5,428 nucleotides of DNA from Phytoactinopolyspora endophytica. Its GTDB lineage: Bacteria > Actinomycetota > Actinomycetes > Jiangellales > Jiangellaceae. The stretch is from positions 232,363-237,790 of the forward strand of contig NZ_ML142852.1 in NCBI RefSeq assembly GCF_004138495.1, written 5' to 3'. Positions 1-5,428 of this stretch are shown here, one piece after another. The notes beneath the pieces were generated by a model. That model saw only the letters and a list, made by a program, of their open reading frames with translations, was not told the origin of the DNA and did not search any database. Within the stretch, counting starts at the first letter, position 1. Each line of letters begins with the position of its first letter. Made by a program: the position numbers and the translations under genes.

Positions 1-13
1 GGAAACTAGGCAT
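1..13 (-). CDS. nuoI: Presumed start of nuoI (NADH-quinone oxidoreductase subunit I), 5' end only
   Basis: An ATG on the minus strand at 13-11 opens a frame of four complete codons (Met-Pro-Ser-Phe) before the window ends. It lies in a different frame from nuoH and overlaps its last 8 bases. A GGAGGG Shine-Dalgarno sits at ideal distance upstream. In canonical nuo operons nuoI, encoding the subunit with the two [4Fe-4S] clusters N6a and N6b, follows nuoH directly. Every other junction in this window also overlaps, so a start here fits the pattern. Four codons cannot identify the protein; the name rests on gene order and the start signal. A start further downstream, outside the window, is the main alternative. 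Confidence 0.6.
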
Positions 14-1385
14 TGCTGCCCTCCGAGCTGTTGCTCTCGTCGCTGTCATCAGGACCGTTATCGGGGGCCGCGGCGCGGGCCGTCCCTACTGTCGCCGGCA
101 CGGCCACGGGTTCCTGTCCGGGCATGGGCGGAACCGGGTGGCCGCCCGCGAAGGCGTCGAACTCGGGCTCTCGTTCTTCGTCCGTGGCTGCGTCCTCAGA
201 CTCGTCGTCCTTGGAACCGGTGAACAGCGGCGCGATCCAGAGAATCAGCATGATGACGAGGAACGCACCGCCGACCCAGATCATCAGCTCCCGGCGCTCC
301 CAGCCCTCGTTCATCGCCAGCCGCATGCCGGAGACGAGGACGATCCAGACCAGCGAGACCGGGATCAGCACCTTCCAACCCAGCTTCATGAACTGGTCGT
401 ACCGCATCCGCGGCAGCGTGCCGCGGATCCAGATGAAGAGGAAGAGCAGGACCACGATCTTGCCGATGAACCATAGGATCGGCCACCAGCCCTCGTTGAA
501 CATGCCGTCGTTGATCGCCGACAGCGGCCACGGCGCCCGCCAGCCGCCCAGGAAGAGCGTGGTCGCCAGCGCCGAGACGTTGACCATGTTGATGTATTCG
601 GCGAGGAAGAACATCGCGTACTTGATGGACGAGTACTCGGTGCCCCACCCGGCCACCAGCTCGCCTTCCGCCTCGGGGAGGTCGAAGGGCGCGCGGTTGG
701 TCTCCCCGATCATCGAGATCAGGTAGACCACGAAGGACGGGATCAGAATGAGGCCGTACCAGAGGCGTTCCTGTTCCTCCACGATGCCTGAGGTCGACAT
801 GGTCCCCGCGAACAGGAACACCGCGACGAACGACATACTCATCGCCAGCTCGTACGAGATGACCTGGGCCGAAGAACGCAGCCCACCGAGCAGCGGATAC
901 GTCGAGCCGCTCGACCAGCCGGCCAGCACGATGCCGTAGACACCGACGGAAGCGATCCCCAGCACCAGCAGCACCGCGACCGGCGCGTCGGTGACCTGCA
1001 GCCGCGTGGTCTCACCGAACATCGAGACTTCCGGACCGAACGGGATCAGAGCCATGATCACGAACGCCGGAATCACCGCGATGAGCGGAGCAAGGATGTA
1101 CACCACCTTGTCCGCATGCTTCGGGATGATGTCTTCCTTCAGCATCAGCTTGGCGCCGTCCGCCAGGCTCTGCAGCGAGCCGTTGGGCCCGGTGCGGTTC
1201 GGGCCGATGCGGTTCTGCATCTTGGCGACGACCTTGCGCTCGAAGACGATCGCGAAGAGCGTCATCAGGACGAGGAAGACGAAGATGGCCACGCTCTTGA
1301 TCGCGATGATCCACCACGGATCACCACCGAAGCCCTCGAGCTGGTCCGCAGCCCGGACGTCAACAGACGCCAGCTGGGTGATCAT
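6..1385 (-). CDS. nuoH: NADH-quinone oxidoreductase subunit H (NuoH), quinone-site membrane subunit
   Basis: NuoH (ND1 homologue) is the membrane subunit at the foot of the peripheral arm. It forms much of the quinone chamber and couples quinone reduction to proton pumping. The protein has 459 residues, against about 325 in E. coli. Predicted membrane helices by hydrophobicity lie at roughly 24-47, 94-116, 134-156, 176-195, 207-226, 253-281, 303-320 and 337-352, with an additional one at 367-388. Family signatures are present: [20 protein letters not shown] (48-67), [15 protein letters not shown] (74-88), and the acidic cytoplasmic loop [19 protein letters not shown] (228-246) followed by [15 protein letters not shown] (250-264). 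After the extra helix comes a charged tail (about 389-459), acidic and then Pro/Ala-rich, with [16 protein letters not shown] at 409-424. A ninth helix and this tail motif occur, as I recall, in actinobacterial NuoH. The start ATG overlaps the nuoG TGA (ATGA) and has an excellent Shine-Dalgarno. The stop is TAG and overlaps the presumed nuoI start by 8 bases. Confidence 0.98.
   Translation of the reverse strand: MITQLASVDVRAADQLEGFGGDPWWIIAIKSVAIFVFLVLMTLFAIVFERKVVAKMQNRIGPNRTGPNGSLQSLADGAKLMLKEDIIPKHADKVVYILAPLIAVIPAFVIMALIPFGPEVSMFGETTRLQVTDAPVAVLLVLGIASVGVYGIVLAGWSSGSTYPLLGGLRSSAQVISYELAMSMSFVAVFLFAGTMSTSGIVEEQERLWYGLILIPSFVVYLISMIGETNRAPFDLPEAEGELVAGWGTEYSSIKYAMFFLAEYINMVNVSALATTLFLGGWRAPWPLSAINDGMFNEGWWPILWFIGKIVVLLFLFIWIRGTLPRMRYDQFMKLGWKVLIPVSLVWIVLVSGMRLAMNEGWERRELMIWVGGAFLVIMLILWIAPLFTGSKDDESEDAATDEEREPEFDAFAGGHPVPPMPGQEPVAVPATVGTARAAAPDNGPDDSDESNSSEGSNA
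19..24 (-). promoter_or_regulatory. Ribosome binding site of the presumed nuoI
   Basis: On the minus strand this reads GGAGGG, placed with six bases between its GGAGG core and an ATG at 13. It lies within the last codons of nuoH (Glu-Gly-Ser). Its spacing to an out-of-frame ATG just before the nuoH stop is what points to that ATG as the start of the next gene. Confidence 0.65.
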
Positions 1386-3880
1386 GCTTCACCTCCGGCC
1401 AACGAGACGACCGCGCCCGCCTGGACTCCAAGGTCGGCGTAGACGTGGGAGCCCGGCGAGTTCTGCGGCACCCACACCACACGGTCCGGCATCTCTGTGA
1501 TGGTGACCGGCAGCGTCAGCGATCCGGTCGCCGAGCTGACCGTCACCTGGTCATCGTCGGCCACCCCGATCTCCGCCGCGGTCACCGCGGACAATCTAGC
1601 CTGTGGCTTCCGGGCCGTCTGAGCCAGGTGGGGTTCGCCGTCCAAGGCCCGGCCGTCGTCGAGCATCAATCGCCAGGTGGCCAGCACGGCTTCGCCCGTT
1701 CCGGCCGCCGGAGGCTCCGTCGCGGCGACGTCCAACGCGGCCGGCTCCACCTCCCAGACACCGATCTCGGCCAGCTCGGCCCGGACCGTCTCCACGTCTT
1801 CGGTACCGAGCTTGATGTCGAGCTCTGAGGCGAGGGCGTCCAACGTGCGCGCGTCCGACCAGGCCGCGCTCTCGGGCAGTGCCTTCGCGAACGCCCGGTG
1901 CCGGCCCTCCCAGTTGACGAACGTGCCGTCCTTCTCCATCGGCGGCGCCACCGGTAGGACGACGTCCGCGAGCTCGGTCACGTCGCTGTGCCGCACCTCG
2001 AGGCTGACCACGAAGCTTGCATCGCCAAGCGCCTGCTGTGCCGCAGCCGGATCCGGCAGGTCGGCCAGCTCGACGCCGCCGACCAGCGCACCACTCAGCG
2101 AGCCGCTTGCCAGCCCACCCAGGATCCCGGTGGTGTCGCGGCCGTCGAGCGGCGGCAACGTGGGGACTCCCCAGACAGCGGACATGTCGACTCGCGCTTC
2201 TGCGTTGTCGATGGGACGGCCGCCCGGCAGCAGGTTCGGAAGCGCACCCGCTTCGAGCGCGCCGCGTTCGCCGGCCCTACGGGGCACCCAGGCAAGCCGC
2301 ACGCCCGTGGACCCCACCACCCGCAGCACAGCGGACAGCGCGCCCGGCACCATGGCCAGCCGCTCGCCTACCATCAGCACGGCGCCGTCGGCACACAGCT
2401 GGTCATGCAGGTCGGCCACTTCTGGTGCCTTGGCCGCGATGGCGGTCAGCACCTCGGCTTCTGTCCCGGGTGCGGCAGGGAACAGTGTTCCAGAGAGTTT
2501 ACGCAGCCCTCGGGTGGCGAATGGAGCGACCGAGAAGACCTTGGTGCCCCGACGCGCCCCTTTGCGCAGGCGCAGGAAGACCGTCCCCGACTCCTCCTCC
2601 GGCTCGAAGCCGGCGAGTAACACCGCGGGTGCGGCTTCCAAGCTTCGGAAAGTGACGCCATGCTCGTCACCTGCCCGAACGGTGGCGACCCGCTGCAAGA
2701 ACCCGGCCTCTTCCGCGGAGTGGCTGCGCGCCCGGAAGTCGACGTCGTTGGTCCCCAGGACCACCCGCGCGAATTTGCTGTAGGCGTAGGCGTCCTCCAT
2801 GGTCACGCGGCCACCGGTCAGCACTCCCACGCCCCGGGCGTCCCGGGCCCGGGCGAGCCCTTGCGCCGCAAGGGTCAACGCTTCCGGCCACGACGCGGTC
2901 ACCAGCTCACCCGTCTCCTCGTCCCGGACGAGCGGATGAGTCAGCCGGTCATCGAGCGTGTAGGAACGGAACGCGAAACGGTCCTTGTCGGTGATCCACT
3001 CCTCATTCACATCCGGGTCATCGCCGGCGAGCCGCCGCATGACCGTGCCACGCCTGTGGTCGACCCTGATCGCGCTCCCGCTGGCGTCGTGTTCGGACAC
3101 CGACGGAACCGATACCAAGTCGAACGGGCGCGACCGGAACCGATAGGCCGCCGAGGTCAACGCGCCGACCGGACAGATCTGGATGGTGTTGCCGGAGAAG
3201 TAGCTCTCGAACGGCTCCTTCTCGTAGATGCCTACCTGCTGCAGCGCGCCCCGTTCCAGCAGCTCGATGAACGGGTCACCGGCGATTTCCTGAGAGAACC
3301 GGGTGCACCGGGCGCAGAGCACACAGCGCTCGCGGTCCAGCAGGATCTGCGCCGAGATGTTGATCGGCTTCGGGTAGGTCCGCTTCTTGCCCTCGTACCG
3401 GGAGTCGCCGCGGCCGTTGCTCATCGCTTGGTTCTGCAACGGGCACTCGCCGCCCTTGTCGCAGACCGGACAGTCGAGCGGATGGTTGATCAGCAGGAAC
3501 TCCATGATGCCCTGCTGCGCCTTGTCGGCCACGGGTGAGGTCATCTGGGTGTTGATCACCATCCCGGGCATCACGGTGAGCGTGCACGACGCCTGCGGCT
3601 TCGGCATGCCGCGCCCGTTGCCCATGTCCGGTACCTCGACCAGGCACTGCCGGCAGGCACCGGCCGGCTCCAGCAACGGGTGGTCGCAGAACCGCGGGAT
3701 CTGGATGCCGATCATCTCGGCGGCCCGGATGACGAGGGTCCCTTCCGGAACACTCACCTCGAAACCGTCGATAGTGACGGTGACCAGGTTCTCGTTCTTC
3801 TCGACGGCGTCGTCCTGCACGGCCGTGGCGTTCTTCTCCGCCGGCGCCGATGTGACACTGGTGTTGGTGCTGCCGCTCAT
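1382..3880 (-). CDS. nuoG: NADH-quinone oxidoreductase subunit G (NuoG), iron-sulfur subunit lacking N7 ligands
   Basis: NuoG is the largest peripheral-arm subunit of complex I and relays electrons from NuoF toward NuoI. It has 832 residues; E. coli NuoG is about 900. Residues 1-33 are a polar, variable leader. A 2Fe-2S ferredoxin-type domain follows at about 34-115, with N1b ligands C65, C76, C79 and C99. The His-Cys3 segment has N5 ligands H133, C137, C140 and C146. N4 ligands are C186, C189 and C192, plus C236 in ICPVGAL. The region from about 255 to 300, which carries N7 in some bacteria, has S262, D265, S269 and T297 where N7-type proteins have cysteines. Residues from about 300 onward form a molybdopterin-oxidoreductase-like domain, with [19 protein letters not shown] near 636-654. 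It ends in a dinucleotide-binding-like fold (about 750-832). In complex I this domain is vestigial and holds no molybdenum cofactor. The ATG at 3880 overlaps the nuoF stop (TGATG), and only a weak GGGGG stretch lies upstream, so translational coupling is likely. Codon 421 is TTA. Confidence 0.98.
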   Translation of the reverse strand: MSGSTNTSVTSAPAEKNATAVQDDAVEKNENLVTVTIDGFEVSVPEGTLVIRAAEMIGIQIPRFCDHPLLEPAGACRQCLVEVPDMGNGRGMPKPQASCTLTVMPGMVINTQMTSPVADKAQQGIMEFLLINHPLDCPVCDKGGECPLQNQAMSNGRGDSRYEGKKRTYPKPINISAQILLDRERCVLCARCTRFSQEIAGDPFIELLERGALQQVGIYEKEPFESYFSGNTIQICPVGALTSAAYRFRSRPFDLVSVPSVSEHDASGSAIRVDHRRGTVMRRLAGDDPDVNEEWITDKDRFAFRSYTLDDRLTHPLVRDEETGELVTASWPEALTLAAQGLARARDARGVGVLTGGRVTMEDAYAYSKFARVVLGTNDVDFRARSHSAEEAGFLQRVATVRAGDEHGVTFRSLEAAPAVLLAGFEPEEESGTVFLRLRKGARRGTKVFSVAPFATRGLRKLSGTLFPAAPGTEAEVLTAIAAKAPEVADLHDQLCADGAVLMVGERLAMVPGALSAVLRVVGSTGVRLAWVPRRAGERGALEAGALPNLLPGGRPIDNAEARVDMSAVWGVPTLPPLDGRDTTGILGGLASGSLSGALVGGVELADLPDPAAAQQALGDASFVVSLEVRHSDVTELADVVLPVAPPMEKDGTFVNWEGRHRAFAKALPESAAWSDARTLDALASELDIKLGTEDVETVRAELAEIGVWEVEPAALDVAATEPPAAGTGEAVLATWRLMLDDGRALDGEPHLAQTARKPQARLSAVTAAEIGVADDDQVTVSSATGSLTLPVTITEMPDRVVWVPQNSPGSHVYADLGVQAGAVVSLAGGEA
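1389..1396 (-). promoter_or_regulatory. Ribosome binding site of nuoH
   Basis: On the minus strand this reads GGAGGTGA, a full match to the anti-Shine-Dalgarno sequence. Six bases separate its GGAGG core from the ATG at 1385. It sits inside the final codons of nuoG (Ala-Gly-Gly-Glu-Ala). It fixes the nuoH start at the ATGA overlap. Confidence 0.85.
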
Positions 3881-5241
3881 CAGGCGTTGGCCCCCGCTTC
3901 TTCCTTACGTTCGACGGTGAACAGCGCCGAAGCCGCCGGGTCGAACGGACATCCGCCGTGCTCGAAGTGGGCGATGTACTCATCCCGGAAGTGCTGGATC
4001 GATGAGACCACCGGTGCGATGCCACCGTCCGCCAAAGCGCAGAATGAGCGGCCGCCGATGTTCTCACTGAGGTCGAGCAGCTTGTCGAGGTCGGCCTCGG
4101 TACCCTGGCCCTTCTCCAACCGCTCCAGGATCTGCACCTGCCACCAGAACCCTTCCCGGCACGGTGTGCACTTACCGCAGGACTCATGCTTATAGAACTC
4201 GATCCACCGCAGCGTCGCGCGGACCACGCAGGTGGTCTCGTCGAAGATCTGCAGCGCCCGCGTCCCGAGCATCGTGCCGGCGCCCGCCATGCCCTCGAAG
4301 TCGAGGGGGAGGTCGGCGTGCTCGGCGGTGAGCATCGGGGTCGACGAGCCGCCGGGCGTCCAGAACTTCAGCTCATGCCCAGCCCGGATGCCACCGGCCA
4401 TATCGAGAAGCTCGTTCAGAGTGATCCCCAGCGGTGCCTCGTACTGGCCGGGGTTCCGCACATGCCCTGACAGCGAGAAGATGCCGAAGCCCGGTGACTT
4501 CTCGCTGCCCATGGTGCGGAACCAACCCGGCCCGTTGGTGACCAGGGACGGCACCGACGCGATCGTCTCCACGTTGTTGATGACAGTCGGCGACGCGTAC
4601 AGACCGGCGACGGCCGGGAACGGAGGCTTGAGCCGGGGCTGCCCGCGACGCCCTTCAAGCGAGTCAAGGAGCGCGGTCTCCTCGCCGCAGATGTAGGCAC
4701 CCGCGCCGGCGTGTACCACCACGTCGAGGTCGAACCCGGACCCGAGGATGTTCTTCCCCAGGTAACCGGCCTCGTAAGCCTCGGCGACGGCATGGTGTAG
4801 CCGCCGCACGACGTGCAGCACCTCACCGCGGACATAAATGAAGGCGGTGTTCGCCCCGATCGCGTACGACGAGATGATGACGCCTTCGACCAGCACATGC
4901 GGGTCGGCCATCATCAGCGGGATGTCCTTGCACGTCCCCGGCTCCGACTCGTCGGCGTTGACCACCAGGTAGGTCGGCTTGGGTATGTCTTTCGGGACGA
5001 AGCTCCACTTCATGCCGGTCGGGAAGCCCGCACCGCCGCGGCCTCGCAGCCCGGAGTCCTTCACGGTCTCGACGATCGACTCGGGCTTGCGCTGCAGCGC
5101 CTGGCGTAGGGCCTTGTACCCGCCGTGGCGTTCGTAGCCACGACGCGTGAAGGAGTCCTTCTCGCCCCAACGCGCCGTCAACACCGGCGTCAGCGTGGCC
5201 GAGGCGCGCGTCTGATCCGAGGCCTCGGATGGCGTGCTCAC
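3880..5241 (-). CDS. nuoF: NADH-quinone oxidoreductase subunit F (NuoF), NADH- and FMN-binding
   Basis: NuoF is the electron-entry subunit of complex I in the cytoplasmic arm. It oxidises NADH, holds FMN and passes electrons through the [4Fe-4S] cluster N3. The protein is complete at 453 residues, a normal family length. Residues about 55-225 form the FMN/NADH domain. It contains the glycine-rich loop [16 protein letters not shown] (64-79), [12 protein letters not shown] (95-106) and [20 protein letters not shown] (183-202), followed by the conserved INNVET (221-226). Residues about 252-335 look like the SLBB segment. N3 ligands are C355, C358 and C361 in [11 protein letters not shown], plus C401 in FCALAD; all four are present. 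The start is GTG at 5241, chosen because it overlaps the nuoE TGA as GTGA and has a strong Shine-Dalgarno. The roughly 30 residues before [12 protein letters not shown] are a variable leader. The stop overlaps the nuoG start by one base (TGATG). I see no frameshift or missing catalytic residue. Confidence 0.98.
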   Translation of the reverse strand: MSTPSEASDQTRASATLTPVLTARWGEKDSFTRRGYERHGGYKALRQALQRKPESIVETVKDSGLRGRGGAGFPTGMKWSFVPKDIPKPTYLVVNADESEPGTCKDIPLMMADPHVLVEGVIISSYAIGANTAFIYVRGEVLHVVRRLHHAVAEAYEAGYLGKNILGSGFDLDVVVHAGAGAYICGEETALLDSLEGRRGQPRLKPPFPAVAGLYASPTVINNVETIASVPSLVTNGPGWFRTMGSEKSPGFGIFSLSGHVRNPGQYEAPLGITLNELLDMAGGIRAGHELKFWTPGGSSTPMLTAEHADLPLDFEGMAGAGTMLGTRALQIFDETTCVVRATLRWIEFYKHESCGKCTPCREGFWWQVQILERLEKGQGTEADLDKLLDLSENIGGRSFCALADGGIAPVVSSIQHFRDEYIAHFEHGGCPFDPAASALFTVERKEEAGANA

Positions 5242-5428
5242 TTGCTCTCCCCTCCGGTCTTCCCATCGGCGGCTCCGAGCGCGGGCTGGCCACCCTCGGG
5301 CGCGGACCAGCCCTCTTGCTCGGCCAGCCGAAGCCCGGCGAGCGATGCCGGTCCTGCCTGCACTCCCTGGCCGGCCAGGCCGTCCGGGAAGCCAGCTATC
5401 ACGCGCTCAGCCTGTTTCCAGGTGCACA
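5238..5428 (-). CDS. nuoE: NADH-quinone oxidoreductase subunit E (NuoE), 3' end only
   Basis: Only the last 62 codons plus a TGA stop are visible; the 5' part lies beyond the window edge at 5428. The translation begins CTWKQAERVIAGFPDG, followed by a stretch reading GPASLAGLRLAEQEGW and then a Gly/Ala/Pro-rich tail ending GGESK. The AGFPDG and SLAGLRLA segments resemble, from memory, the C-terminal tail of actinobacterial NuoE, the 24-kDa subunit of complex I. In the family, NuoE binds the [2Fe-2S] cluster N1a next to the NuoF flavin. Its four cysteine ligands lie upstream of this segment, so cluster binding cannot be checked here. The single cysteine at the first visible codon is probably not a ligand. 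The position directly upstream of nuoF, with stop and start overlapping as GTGA, strongly supports the call. The tail itself is poorly conserved in the family, so the assignment rests partly on context. Confidence 0.88.
   Translation of the reverse strand, partial: CTWKQAERVIAGFPDGLAGQGVQAGPASLAGLRLAEQEGWSAPEGGQPALGAADGKTGGESK
5247..5255 (-). promoter_or_regulatory. Ribosome binding site of nuoF
   Basis: On the minus strand this reads GGAGGGGAG, a near-ideal Shine-Dalgarno sequence. Nine bases separate its GGAGG core from the GTG at 5241. It lies inside the last codons of nuoE. It supports the GTG start that overlaps the nuoE stop over any internal start. Confidence 0.82.

Noticed and set aside
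13..726. A 237-codon plus-strand frame opposite nuoH
   Set aside because: It is low-complexity and Ser/Arg/Pro-rich with no family resemblance. It is explained by the codon bias of nuoH on the other strand.
1677..2783. A 368-codon open frame on the plus strand, antisense to nuoG
   Set aside because: Its product is dominated by Ser, Arg, Ala, Pro and Thr with no recognisable domain. The opposite strand encodes a clear NuoG with all the expected motifs. Long antisense open frames are expected in GC-rich genes.
2831..2860. A GC-rich palindromic stretch with repeated CCCGGG, considered as a terminator stem
   Set aside because: It lies wholly inside nuoG, encoding an Ala/Arg-rich segment near residues 342-350. 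No T-run follows on either strand. Repeated GC-rich codons explain it.
2963..3097. Loss of the N7 cysteines as a sign of pseudogene decay in nuoG
   Set aside because: The reading frame is intact, all ligands of N1b, N4 and N5 are present, and the residues flanking the N7 site are conserved. N7 is also missing from many functional complex I enzymes.
3276..4187. A 303-codon minus-strand frame spanning the nuoF/nuoG junction
   Set aside because: It is out of frame with two well-supported genes and rich in Arg, Gly and Pro. It has none of the iron-sulfur motifs in a coherent context, so it is a frame shadow.
1..5428. A new defence, mobile or biosynthetic system within the window
   Set aside because: The whole window is covered by consecutive, overlapping nuo genes. 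I found no extra gene, repeat array, attachment site or non-coding gap that could hold one.

Overview
The window lies inside a bacterial nuo operon, which encodes the proton-pumping NADH:ubiquinone/menaquinone oxidoreductase (respiratory complex I, NDH-1). All genes are on the minus strand. Read 5'->3' on that strand, the order is nuoE (3' end only), nuoF, nuoG, nuoH and the first codons of nuoI. This is the canonical order of a 14-gene nuoA-N cluster. The DNA is GC-rich, with strong G/C preference at third positions. NuoH carries a ninth membrane helix and a long acidic, proline-containing tail with an [20 protein letters not shown] motif. Together these point to a high-GC actinomycete, but I cannot name a genus from the sequence alone.

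Layout from high to low coordinates: 5428-5238 holds the last 62 codons of nuoE. Next come nuoF (5241-3880, GTG start), nuoG (3880-1382, ATG start) and nuoH (1385-6, ATG start). A strongly supported nuoI start lies at 13 and runs off the window. Every junction overlaps: 4 bases (GTGA) for E/F, 1 base (TGATG) for F/G, 4 bases (ATGA) for G/H and 8 bases for H/I. Good Shine-Dalgarno sequences precede nuoF, nuoH and nuoI, while nuoG has only a weak one. There is no intergenic space, and I see no promoter, terminator, RNA gene, repeat array or mobile element.

How the genes work together: NuoE, NuoF and NuoG form the peripheral electron-input arm. NuoF takes a hydride from NADH onto FMN and passes electrons through cluster N3 to the clusters of NuoG (N1b, N4, N5); NuoE carries the side cluster N1a. 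NuoI, which follows, carries N6a/N6b toward the quinone. NuoH is the membrane subunit that forms much of the quinone chamber and links the arm to the proton-pumping subunits.

I see no new biological system here; this is a core respiratory operon. The points worth a second look are these: NuoG lacks all four cysteines of the optional N7 cluster, nuoG contains a single rare TTA leucine codon, NuoH is extended at its C-terminus, and the junctions form an unbroken chain of overlaps.
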